A stretch of 64,000 nt of DNA from the NCBI RefSeq assembly GCF_018446385.1, contig NC_055993.1:67286631-67350630 (forward strand), read 5' to 3'. Origin of the DNA: Zingiber officinale. Lineage: Eukaryota; Streptophyta; Magnoliopsida; Zingiberales; Zingiberaceae. Every line of letters starts with the position of its first letter. Position 1 is the first letter of the stretch. A program made the position numbers and the translations under genes. Positions 24,707 through 35,757 of this stretch are shown here, piece by piece. The notes under the pieces were generated by a model. That model saw nothing but the letters and a program-made list of their open reading frames with translations. It was not told the DNA's origin and did no database searches.

Positions 24707-25136
24707 GCCGCGGTCTAGAAGAGAGAAAGGAAAATGGCTTAGGCTTTGGGAACGCAAAGGGGAAAATGACGAACGAATAAAGTCTAAAGACAACGGCGCC
24801 GAAAAGATTTCGGAGGGAGGGAAAGTAAAATTGCGAGGGGAAAATGACGAACGAATAAAGTCAAAAGACAACGATTTTTTCAAAACTGTTGTCGTAACCG
24901 CTAAAAAAGCGCTTAAAGACAACGGTTTTAGAAAACCGTTGTAAAAAGTGTTGTTGATTCAAAAAGAAATCGCTCAATGACAATAGTTTTCCCAAAACCT
25001 TTATCTTTTATATTTAATGGGGAGCTCAAAGACAACGGTTTTGGCAAAAACCGTTGTCTTTGAGCAAATACGCAATGCTTTCTTTTAAAATCGTTGTCGT
25101 ATGGGTGTGTTGTCTTTTAACATTTTTGTTGTAGTG
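24707..25136. repeat. right arm and subterminal repeats of the CACTA element
   Basis: It contains ggggaaaatgacgaacgaataaagtc twice (24769 and 24839, 70 bp apart) and repeated acaacggttttXXXaaccgttgt inverted pairs up to the terminal GTAGTG. Confidence 0.85.
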
Positions 25137-26964
25137 AATATTCATCTTTTGAATTTTGTTGTAGATACAATCAAATTGTTCATCCAAAAAGGTTGTGCCC
25201 TCATTAGTCAAAGATACATCATCAATTAATATTGAAGCTTTATAGGAAAACCTCGAGTGTCTCGACATCAAACACCTTTCTGATTCTGGATTATTAATGA
25301 AATTTTACTACCCCAAAGCATATATTGCTCAAACTTTTGTATCTCGTGGCCATCGTTTGAGTATATATGTATTAGACAAATGAAACACTTGGTTGATGTG
25401 AAAAAGTTAAAATATGTCTGTATGGAATGCCCTCAAACTCAAATTTCGTGCAGCTACACATATGTAGTCTCTTTGTTTGTCATGCGTGAGTACCCTTGGT
25501 TTAGAGGAAGAAGAACTTTGAGATTTCATCACATGGTAAACCAATGAGTCAACTCCTGTAAATGCTTGTTGCACATAATTACCATGACTCTCGCTCATTT
25601 CACTTTGAAACTCTAGTAATTTTTTTTTTTTGTACAGCTTAGCCATTTGAGTTTCCATTGGCCAGTTTGTCTTAATTTTAGGATGCTCATTCATATCAAT
25701 ATGGTCCGCAACTAACTCATTGTGTCTTTGGTGTCTCAGTGCTCTATTAAAATGAGTGATAAAATTCATTAATGAATTCTTATTTGAGACATATCTCTTG
25801 AAAAATTCATGTGAACCTTCAGATCTTTGACTACTTGACATTCCAGCACAAAATAAATGGATAAAATATATTGGCACCCATCTGTGTTGCAATTCATACA
25901 TCAACGATAATCAATCATTATTCTCTAAGTTAGCACACTTGATAGCCTCTTCCCGTGACTTTTTAAAATCAACAGGTGTTGTATAATTTGCAATGACATT
26001 CTTTAAACTTTGATAGTGATTTTGAAAAGTCAAAGGGTTTAATTTTTCTGGGAATTTGTTTAGTATGTGCCATAAATAATATGGATACATTATTTGAGAA
26101 AAAGCTTGTGCAATTGCTTTTGTCATAGCAGGATCCTGATCAGTGATGATAACATTTGGTAGATCTTTAGGCATGACTTCTATGAACTTCTTAAGCAACC
26201 AAACAAAAGATTCAATTTTCTCATCACTTAGAAACCCACAACATAAAATAATTATCTGATGATGATGATTAACTCCTGTAAAAGGTGTCAAAATCAAGTC
26301 AAATTTGTTGGTATTATATGTCGTATCAAATACAATTACATCACCAAATACACTGTATGCCCGCCTAGATATATAATCAGCCCAAAAACACCTACTAAAT
26401 CTATTATCTGAATCAGTCTCATAATCAAAGAAAAAGCCCTCTATACTCTATCTCCAATATTCGTATTTGTTGACAAGTTAGTACATCGTCCTCTAAAAAT
26501 TGTTTTGTCAATATTTTCTTTGCTACCAAAACATTACGATGTGAGCGTAGCAAATGCACCTTTGATGAAGTCAAGAGTAGATGATTATGAGTTTCTATAA
26601 AGTTACTAACAACCCAATTAGGTCCAGTTTGTTTCTTGACAAATGCAATATTTGATTTACAATCCGTTCTAACTGCGCCACATGCTCTTTCTTTTGTCAG
26701 TTGATCAGCTTTTGTATGTTTATTCCACCGCATTAGATCTGTATGCACTTCTTTAAAGCATACAATTTGTTTCCACGTTACTTCATTTGTCATCTTATTT
26801 TTCTTGCTCGTGTGCATCCTTGAACTAAACCCAACTTCTCGTGCATACTGGTTATAGAATGAATATGTCTCATCTAGTGATGAGAATTCTATTCCAATTT
26901 TTTACTTTCGATCATCTGTAATGTAGGGAATGTATTCTTGATCATCAACTCTATTTTTTTCCAT
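25137..26964 (-). pseudogene. FAR1/FRS-MULE transposase-like protein, N-terminal and central part
   Basis: It starts at ATG 26964. It then shows a FAR1-type N-terminal domain (IGIEFSSLDETYSFYNQYA; GFSSRMHTSKK), with one TAA near 26905. The MULE/DDE region follows (26430-25910): VFDTTYNTNKFDL, PFTGVNHHHQ, VIITDQDPAMTKAI and YYLWHILNKF. Next comes a block starting MYELQHRWVPIYF (25904). The SWIM region near 25440-25400 has C-x-C but Tyr where the third Cys should be. The tail (SYKASILIDDVSLT) ends where the CACTA element begins. Breaks: a frameshift near 26438, a TGA for Trp near 25905, and a stop or shift near 25375. It may be a MULE transposase or a domesticated FRS gene; no TIRs were found. 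Confidence 0.88.
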
Positions 26965-27050
26965 TTCCAGCCACACTCACATTATAATTGACAATAGGTA
27001 ATTAGATAAATAAATAAAAAAATATAACTTATCGCAGATAATGTAAAACA

Positions 27051-27230
27051 GAAACACTATTGTAACTATATGATGAAATTTACAACAGAAACCGAAATAA
27101 ATCTGATTGTAAATACTATTGTAAACAATATGATGAAATTTACAATAAAAACAAAAATAAATCTGATCGTAAACACTATTATAAACAATATGATGAAATT
27201 TGCAACAGAAACAGAAATAAATTTGGTCGT
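27051..27230. repeat. three tandem copies of a 60 bp unit
   Basis: The units aacactattgtaaacaatatgatgaaattt... start at about 27052, 27112 and 27172 with few differences. They lie just upstream of the FRS-like gene start. The next 500 bp (27231-27767) show nothing recognisable. Confidence 0.85.
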
Positions 27231-27767
27231 AAGTTAATTTTTAAAACTAAGTAATAATTACACAAAACTAGCTCCAACAATCAATTCAGTTGGCTTTTGA
27301 GCAAACAAATGGGATTTTTGTAGATAATGTGAAAAAAAGAGGTTTGAATTTAAATCATGGGAACGACTAATAGACATTCAACAAAATCTTGCAATTTATC
27401 AAGAAATGAGAGAGGAAATTTTGGCATACTCTGATATCTAAAGAAATATATCAATCAACAACAAAAGAAATTTTGTACTAAGATCTATCCCGCTCATCAT
27501 TGCATAGGTCCAAACAGAAGGCGGAAAAATACATTTCTTGATCAATCGGAAACAAATATTCAGACTTTATTCTGTCGGTATAACACAGTGTAATGATATG
27601 TTACGGACTGCTGCGACATATCAATCGGAGTGCCTGGAATAATTCTAGGGACCCCCAATTTATTTTTTTATTTTTTTTTTAAATTTTGATTGGGGTGTCT
27701 GGATTACACCCTCACTCTTTTTTTTTATATTTTTTTTAGATCTTTAAAAATAAAAAGTTCTTTAAAA

Positions 27768-28075
27768 CATCCTAAATATATAGATTATACCTCGTTAGCA
27801 TCTAAAATTATTTATCTTGAACATTATAACCCAAGAGGAAAGCCTGAATCTTAGAGGAAAATCTTATTAGCTTAAACTCATTATAACCCAATCCCAAAAT
27901 TTTAAAATCTTAAACCCTAAATACATATAATATACCCTATAAGCATCTAAAATTTTTAATCTGGAACACTATAAATCAAGAGGGAAGCATGAACCTAGAG
28001 GGAAAATCTTATTGACTCAAACTCATTATAGCTCGACTCCTAAATCTTAAAATTTTGAACCCTCAATACATATAA
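27768..28075. repeat. two copies of a ~143 bp tandem repeat
   Basis: The sequence gcatctaaaat.tttaatct.gaaca...gagg(a/g)aagc...cttatt at 27799 recurs at 27942 with the same downstream sequence. A third partial start is near 28066. Confidence 0.75.
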
Positions 28076-28234
28076 TATATCCTAAAATAAGACACAAAAA
28101 ATATATACTACATGAGTCCAGGTGCCTGGAATGATTCCAGGCGGCTGGACCATGTCGCCAACGGACTCCTGGATCAATTCCAGGCGCCCCGAGTCCGGTC
28201 CGGATAGGTTCCCAGGTTAAGGTCCGTAGGGTAT

Positions 28235-28238
<4 letters not shown>

Positions 28239-28307
<69 letters not shown>
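28239..28307. repeat. (TA)n microsatellite, ~34 units
   Basis: Perfect TA dinucleotide run of about 69 bp. Confidence 0.97.
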
Positions 28308-28309
<2 letters not shown>

Positions 28310-28905
28310 TGCACACCCTATGCACGCTCAAAATTTTTTTCGATTTAAATTTTTTATATACTTAATACTATAACACAACCCCTAAACTCTAAAGGTAAAA
28401 TCTTACTAAAACAATCGGGAACTTAAAAAAATAAACAAAAAAAAATTGGGGGAGGGGTCTTGAATCATCCAAGGTGTTTCTACCTGTGAGGGGTACCCAT
28501 GCTGGGTGCCCACGGTGGGTGTGCAGGCTAGTATCACTCTATATATATGTATATATATATTTTGAGTTAATGTGAGATAATGATATGCATGACCTATTTT
28601 ATCTGAACAAGGAAGGAAGCACCGAGTTTTAAGTTAAAATTAACGAGGGAAGAAGAAAAGCAACTAAGTGAGTTTTTACACCCTTTTCCATTATGCTAGA
28701 CCAATCATCAGAATCTTATACCACCTTTCGCTATATTCACTATATTATATAGTGCAATGGTAAAATTATTATTGCGTGACTTAAAAATTATAGATTCAAC
28801 AATCGAAAATAACCTTTTACAAAATAGGATAAAATTACATCTAATAGATCATTCTCTAAGATCCCGTATTGACGGATGCTTCATGGATACCCTCTTGCAT
28901 AGATC
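28308..28905. other. no gene; short low-complexity patches
   Basis: It includes a small block of GGGTGCCCA-type repeats at 28495-28520 and a second short AT run near 28541-28560. Nothing coding supported. Confidence 0.5.
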
Positions 28906-28907
28906 CC

Positions 28908-29148
28908 GTAATGCCTTCAAACTGATAACTCATGGCACATTTGGACTCCGAGACATTATAGAAATGTACCTAACTTGGAATGGGTTAAATCAGATCTTAC
29001 CAAGTCTATTAATGAATTTTGATGGAAATTCATTGATGGATCAAAGAGATTTGAATTTATGAAATATAGACATGTATTGGAAGAGGGTAGTGTAGGGAAG
29101 ATATTTATGATGTGAAATTTTGGTTCTAAGACCCCTACAAGAAGTTAT
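28908..29148. repeat. ~300 bp host repeat, copy A
   Basis: The stretch from gtaatgccttcaaactgataactc to ggttctaagacccct matches copy B (33781-33815 joined to 57601-57815 once the copia element is removed). The phrases gagatttgaattt and ggatagtgtagggaag/gggtagtgtagggaag are in both. It is the older tandem duplication into which the retroelements inserted. Confidence 0.7.
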
Positions 29149-30215
29149 TATTGAGAGGATCTTTAGACCGATTAGAAAGGGGGTTGAATAGTTGTTTACT
29201 CCAAATCGTTCGCTTTCCTATGTATTCGTTAGTGTATAACATAAATATAGATTAATATGAATACAAAAGTTAAAGACAAGAAAGAAAACAAGCAAACCAC
29301 AATGACACGTCAATTTATGTGGTTCGGAGATCTAGCTCCTACTTCACGGTTGTTCGTAAAGTGGACGATCTCTATCTGTTGGTGGATTAGTCCCCGGAAC
29401 TTTCGGCTAGCTCAAGCCTCTTTGTCGGCGTAGAAACCTCACCACAACTCGTTCAAGACGCTTGGATCACATGGGAACTTGAAGACTCTAATTAGGCTTT
29501 AACCAAGTTTAATTTTGTTATCAAGGCCAGTCACCCCAAGCTTCATTATATAGAGCTTGGGGAAAACACATAGGCTGATTTTCCCGTTACTAGTCGACTG
29601 ATGTCCCTATCAGTTGACCGGTGTTACCGTTGGACACACCCAATGATACTCCACAGAATATGCGATTTTGCCAACGATTCTTTACCAGTTGACTGCTATA
29701 GTGTACTAGTCGACTGGCTGCAGTACCAGTTGACTGATTTTCACAGTCGTTGGATACAGAAACATTTTGTGCTCTGCCCCAGTCGACTGGTCCAGTTGCC
29801 AGTCGACTAGTAAAACTCTAAACCTAGGGTTTCCCTTCCCGAGTATATTTCTCTCGCACTCGAACCCTCATGACTCACGTGACTTATCCTCGCAGCCTTG
29901 ACCTCTTGCCTTCAAGCCTCCTTCCTTTGGCTCTCGTTCCTCGGATGCATTCAAGTCTGCGGCTTGTCCCAATGCCATCCTTTGGGTATGTCTCGAAGTG
30001 TGCTTCTCTCGACTTGTCCTTGCTGCCTTATCTACGATCCCTCAGATGCTCCATTCTTCATCGGACCCGAAGCCATCAAGCTAAGTCATATGTGTATCAT
30101 GTAAACCTGCACAATTCAAATACACATATCAAATACAAGGGTAAACTTAACTTAAATCCTTTGCCCAAACATCAAAACTCATGGTCACACCGGACCCTCA
30201 AAATTACTTCTAACA
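29149..30215 (-). repeat. LTR (3' LTR in element orientation)
   Basis: 1067 bp. It contains several CAGTCGACTGG-like palindromes (29587, 29716, 29783, 29803 region) and tagtcgac/cagttgac variants. It is colinear with 32682-33719 at roughly 85-90% by eye. Confidence 0.88.
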
Positions 30216-31099
30216 ATCTCTCCATTTTTTATGTTTGATAATATGTTTAAGTTAGAGAAAACATAATAGCAATAAATCATGCTAATGAAATATGCAACGT
30301 GCATTGGAACCTATCACAAGACTCCCCCTACACCTAAGCTCCCCATTGAGCTAGAAATTTCTCACCGCAAAGGTATTTAAGGTTTCCACTTAAACCTTAC
30401 TTCTCTCCCTTTGCCTAATATCAAAAAGCTTCCAAAAATATCCTAATTGTAGAAACTTATCATCCAAACTGACTCTAAACTCATGTATTTATCCCCCAAG
30501 GATCTCATACACCTATACGAGTTGTCTCTGTCAAACCTAATACTGAAAACAATTTCAAACTTGTACCAGTCGATTGCCTTTATCGAAATAATCTCAGAGA
30601 ACTATTCTGTACTCGATGAACAATGTTACTAGTCGATTGGTAACTGAGCCAGTTGACTGGTAATTGAGCTAGTCGACTGGCACCTGTTTTCAGCTCAAAA
30701 CAACATTTCCGATCCAATTTCAGAAATGCATTAAAAATTCTATAGTCATCAAAAAATCTCCAAATTTTGTGGAGAGGTTTGTTTTACCCGTGTCTACTTG
30801 GAAAAAATATATTCAAAAATATATTTATCATGGATCCCAAGATTTACACAAAACTCAAAACTATTCAAATGGTTCAATTGAACCTTGACTTAAAGTCTTA
30901 GTTTTGATTTCCTCTTGATGTATCTACCTATACTAAACCATAATGCATCCCTAGCATTTGTTTATATGACATCTATACATCTAAAACTAATTTTCATGCA
31001 ATATGAACTCAATTTCATATTTCCATGCATGAAACACATCTCATATGTGTCAATTCCCTATATTTGAGACTTAAGTCCGTCTCCAAAGCACTTTGGCAC
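30216..31099. other. non-coding 3' interior of the GAG-only element
   Basis: AT-rich, with more agtcgattgg/agtcgactgg motifs at 30567-30682 and otherwise nothing recognised. Confidence 0.6.
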
Positions 31100-32640
31100 A
31101 TTTCATGACCCATCTAGAATCTTAAGCAATGTTCACTTGAGATCCATTGGTCATGGGTCCCAAATTGACTCCTTAAGCTTCCCCTAGAGCTCTTAACCTT
31201 AGCCATCTTCTTAGATGCTTTCTTTACTATGGCTAAACCACAATAGTTCACCTTGGACACCTCGTTCTTGCCATAATCATATGTAACTCTTGCATGTATC
31301 TTCTCATTGGTCTTGGATGACTCTCCCTTGCCCTTGGTTGCTCCTCCCTTGCTATTATCATGTGTCACCTTAGCATATAATCTCTTTTTAGTCTTGAAGG
31401 GACTAGATTGGTATCCCAGACCCGATCTATTATCGTTAGGTCTTTAGCTATCCAACACCATGCCTAATCCTGTAGATCTAACATTGAATCTCTCTAGGGT
31501 TTTCTCTAAATGATCAAGTTTTGCCTTTAAAGCTTGATTTTCCTTTTCTAGACTCCTAATTCTAGATTCTTGTTGTTTACCTTGGACATTCTTAGACCTA
31601 CCCACCTTTCTAGGCATATGTTTCCCCTTCTTGGGATTTTTACCTAGGTTTTCCGTTACCTTCTTCTCTTTAGGTAATGAGAATCTAACTTGTCTAGATT
31701 TATCATGTATAGGTACCTTAGGGTTAATTCTAAAATTTACCCTACTTCTATTATGATACCTAAAGCCAAAAATCTTCATTGCTACATGATGATAATTATT
31801 ATCAATCCTAGCATGCATGGAAAAATAATAATTTAAATTACAATTCAAATTAAGATATACCTCCCTTACCCTTGAAGCTCCCCTTTGACTTGAGCTTTTC
31901 TTCTTCTCCTATTTTTTCAAATGCACTAGCTTCATGATTTCTCTCTTCTTAGGGAACTTGGTGGGGTAGTGTCCTTTCTCCCCATACGTGAAGCACACAA
32001 TGCACATTCTCCTCCTTTTGACTTTTTCATTCCTACTCTTGTAGTATCCCTTCTCATTGCAACCAAAACAAATGATATGGTCCTGACTTGACTTCGGTGG
32101 AGATGCTTATAAGGTTGACTTCCAAGACTTCCTCTTCACTTGTCTTAGATTCTTCTTCAACCCTTGAGGATGTGGACGACACCTCCTCATCTTCCTTCTC
32201 CTTGGAAGTTGAACACATGTCACATTCCGGTTGCTCCTTCTTCACTTAAGCCACTACGCCCCTTTCCTTGGACTTTTCTTCTTCGTGTGTAGGCTTAGGT
32301 TCTTCGCTTAAAACCATCTATACCTTGCTCCGCATCTCATGGACGTTCTTGTACTCACCTATAACACTCATCACATTATTAGGCAAAATATCGATCAAAA
32401 TTGATATTATCTTTTCATTTACCTTTGATCGTGAGGTTTACTCCTTGACCCAATAACGTGGTTAGAGTCTTTTCCCTTTCTCGTCTCTTGGAACTTCAAA
32501 CGGCTCCTCGACAACCATCATGGTGTTCCAATCTGTCTCGATGAAAGCCTTCATTTTCACCATCCAAAAGGCGATATCCCATGGACTTCCCCCTTTATAT
32601 TTCGGCAGAACCATCAAGCCGACCATCCTTAGCTTCCTTG
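31100..32640 (-). pseudogene. copia-type gag remnant
   Basis: Minus strand: near 32570-32470 FWMVKMKAFIETDW and PFEVPRDEKGK give the gag N-terminal signature. An acidic Ser/Glu block follows at 32245-32060. Two zinc-knuckle-like stretches lie near 32075-31950 (CFGCNEKGYY; CIVCFTYGEKGHYP), both imperfect. A Lys-rich segment ends in a coiled coil (31848-31444, SLEKENQALKAKLDHLEKTL), and there is another Lys-rich frame at 31368-31114. Reading frames shift and stop several times, and no pol is seen. The coiled coil after the knuckles is what would be expected of a long gag. Confidence 0.7.
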
Positions 32641-32681
32641 GCGGTTAGTCCAACCGAGAGCGTCCTTGCTCTGATACTACT

Positions 32682-33719
32682 TGTTGAGGATCTTTGGACT
32701 GGTTAGAAGAGGGTCGAATAGTCATTTACTCCAAATCATTTACTTTTCTTCGTATTCTTTAGTGCACGGCGGAAATACAAACTAATATGAATACAAAAGT
32801 TAAAAACAAGAAAGAAAACAAGTAAACCACAATAACACACCAATTTACGAGGTTCAAAGATAAAACTCCTACTCCACGGTTGTCTGTAAGGTAGACGATC
32901 CCTATCCATCGATGAATTAGTCCCTGAAACCTCTAGCTAGCTCAAGCCTCCTTGTCGGTGGAGAAACCTCACCACAATTCGATCAAGACGCTTGGATCAC
33001 ACGGGAACTTGGATACTCTAATTAGACTTCAATTAAGTCTAATATCATCACTAAAGCCAGCCACCCTAAGCTTCATTATATAGAAATTGGGAAAATACAG
33101 GCTGATTTTCCTATTATTAGTCGACTCGTGTTACTATTGGATACACCCAATGGTACTCCACAGACTCTGCGATTTTTCCAATGGCTCTTTATAAGTCGAC
33201 TACTATAGTGTATCAGTTGATTGACTACAGTACTAAACGATTGATTTTCACAATCGTCGGGCACAGAAACATTTTGTACCCTACCCCAGTCGACAGTCGA
33301 GTTTCCATTCTACTAGTAAAATCCTAAACCTAGGATTTCCCTTCCCGAGTATATTTCTCTCGCACTCGGACTCTCACGACTTACTTAACTTTTCCTCACA
33401 GCCTTGACCTCTTATCTTCAAGCCTCCTTCCTTTGGCTTTCATTCCTCAGATACATTCAAGCTCGCAGCCTGTCCTAATACTATCATTTGTGTATGCCTC
33501 GAAGTGTGCTTCCTTCGACTTGTCCTTGCTGCCTTGTCCACGATCCCTCGGATGCTGTATCCTTCACCGGACCCAAAGCCATCAAGCTAAGTCATATATG
33601 TATCCTGCAAGCCTGCACAACTCAAATACACATATCAAATACAAGAGTAAACCTAACTTAATCCTTTGCCCAAATATCAAAACTCATGGTCACATTGAAC
33701 CTCAAGATTGCTTCTAATA
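32682..33719 (-). repeat. LTR (5' LTR in element orientation)
   Basis: It starts TGTTGAGGATCTTT directly next to the primer site and ends at ...cttctaata where its partner has ...cttctaaca. Confidence 0.88.
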
Positions 33720-33815
33720 GTTATGAGTCCGTGTTAGTTACCTCAAAGTTTGAAACTTTTAAAACCTTTTGAGTATTGCTGGGAATGCCTTCAAGCTGAT
33801 AACTTAGGGTGCATT

Positions 33816-35313
33816 TATAAGATCGATGCACGTGATAAGGGGGTGAATCATATGATTTTAAAAAAAATTCTTTCTATTTTAAAATTAAGTACAAAATGAA
33901 AATAGAAACAAAAAAAAATAAACAGCACAAACTTGAGAAGTTACTTGGTTTGGAATCTTCAGTGACTCCTACTCCAAGACACATGATCCCTCGGACCATA
34001 TCGATGGATAATTCATTAAAAATCTTTTTCGGAACAACTGAAAAAGAGAATCGAGTACAAATGATCAGAGGAAGTGTAACAATCCTACACTTCCTCTATT
34101 CAATAAAAATAATAAATAGTTGCAACTTTAAATTAAAATGTACTGACTCATAGTAGAGGGAAGTCGAAGCTTAGAGTCGGTATCGCAACGCCATAGTAGA
34201 GCAGTTTGCACGTAATCTGAGCAGCCAAATGATGAAACTATCACGTAGAGATCTTATACTGAGGCTACTGATCGAGGCTCCTTTTATAGTCATCTCTGAG
34301 TGCTTGGATCAAAGCCTATTTAATCCTGTTTCATCGTTGATTTATCCATGTCCAGGCGCTTGGACTACTGACGTGTTCACGCCTCGTCAAAGCTTTATTT
34401 TTGAACATTTTGACCTGGGGTTTATCCCACCATGCTCCTATGGCATGTGTATCTGCATGTACCTCCCTCCATATCCGTGGGAGCGGCACTAGGGAGGTCG
34501 CTAAGGTAGCAGATCTTTTTTTTATTTCTGATTATTTATCCATCTCCGAGTGCTCGGACCGATCCGGGCACCTGGACTCTGACGTGTGCTGATTAATCTA
34601 AGTGTGCCACCTCAGCTGGTCTCCTGCTTGAGTTTGGGTCAATCCAGGCCCCTAGGCACGATCCGGGCACCCAGTCCTCCGAGCGCCTGGATACGTCTCG
34701 GGCACCCAGACCTCCGAGCGCCTGGATACGTCTCGGGCACCCAGACCTCCGAGCGCCTGGATACGTCCCGGGCACCTGGAGCCCCTTTTTCCAGCCAACT
34801 TTGAACTTTAATTCCTGCACCATAAGGTTATCACAACACACAATAACATGGAAAGAAGAATAGTGATATATTTGACAGTTTCCGGACTGTCTGATTCTGA
34901 CTTTGCGTTTTGCTAAAACCCTAGGTTAAATCGACGCCTACTGTTCCCTCAATCGGGAACATATACTCACTAGATCTCTCCTTTAGTTGCTTACCTTTAC
35001 CTTCCATTTACAGCCTTACTTGACTCTGATCTCTTGACCACTAGGTCTTCCTGCTAGATGCAGCATCCGGATTTTAGCCAGTTATCATGTCCTGCAGACC
35101 CAACTGGACTTCTTGCCAAATATGAGCCTATCTAGACTTCCTACCAATTATCAGGTTCTCCAGATCTAACCGAACTTTAGTCTAGTGTCAAGTCTCATCA
35201 AGTCTTTTAGTCCTACACACTTGGTAAACAACTTAGAACACAACAATTAACTTTAACCACTTATTATTTATCAAAACACCTGAGTTTAATTATTAGTGAT
35301 GACTACACTAGCA
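33816..35313 (-). repeat. LTR (3' in element orientation) with 35 bp x3 internal array
   Basis: 1498 bp. At 34676-34780 a 35 bp unit (cctccgagcgcctggatacg...) is present three times. The right LTR has little more than one degenerate copy, which explains part of the length difference. Confidence 0.85.
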
Positions 35314-35722
35314 GTCTCTCCCTTTTTGATATAATGACAACCCGGGTTAAAGTTAGAAAAATAACAACATTAATCATGTTTAATGGAAAAATAATAGTAA
35401 GCATGATGTTTAATTATTCTCTTAAGTATTTTTTTTTAATTTTGGGTTACAATTATTCTTATCTTAAACTCGTTACTACTCTCCCTTTTTGACTTTTATC
35501 TAAACATGCAAGGTATAAGGAACAAGTAGAAAGCAAAACATTATAAATTTTTAAAACATCTAAGAATAATAACTTTCTATTCTTATTCTAAAGCATCTAT
35601 TTTCAAAAACAATGTTTAAAATAAGAATATCCCCTTTTAGACTTAGTTCAAAACATATAAAGGAATTTTGAAAAATTATTTTAAAAAATCAAACGATTTT
35701 CAAATATGTATAGATTTTTCAA

Positions 35723-35757
<35 letters not shown>

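Larger units (their letters stand above)
10391..25136. mobile_element. CACTA DNA transposon (14.7 kb) with captured host exons and a nested gypsy element
   Basis: The ends are CACTACAACAAAA at 10391 and the inverse TTTTGTTGTAGTG ending at 25136. AAT is duplicated on both sides (10388-10390 and 25137-25139). Both are hallmarks of the CACTA (En/Spm) superfamily. Both ends carry clusters of ACAACGG subterminal motifs in both orientations. Removing the Tekay-type element (14379-24706) leaves about 4.4 kb with no TNP2-type transposase or TNP1-type protein recognised, so it is non-autonomous. It contains exon fragments of an LRR receptor kinase and a VDAC-like porin (Pack-type capture). It landed in the coding region of the FRS-like gene. 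Confidence 0.92.
29149..33719 (-). mobile_element. GAG-only Ty1/copia-type element (4.57 kb), minus orientation
   Basis: LTRs lie at 29149-30215 and 32682-33719. GTTAT is duplicated at 29144-29148 and 33720-33724. The primer site GCTCTGATACTA (32668-32679, minus-strand iMet type with one mismatch) adjoins the right LTR. The purine tract (AAAAAATGGAGAGATTG on the minus strand, 30216-30232) adjoins the left LTR. The 2.47 kb interior encodes only gag-like sequence, with no protease, integrase or RT, so it depends on other elements for movement. Confidence 0.9.

Noticed and set aside
28047..28331. Frame running through the (TA)n tract
   Set aside because: Tyr-Ile repeats come from the microsatellite only.
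28757..29062. 101-codon plus-strand frame
   Set aside because: Half of it lies in the ~300 bp non-coding repeat and the frame is not kept in copy B.
32668..32679. GCTCTGATAC-type sequences considered as a tRNA gene piece
   Set aside because: They are retrotransposon primer sites next to LTRs; no cloverleaf surrounds them.
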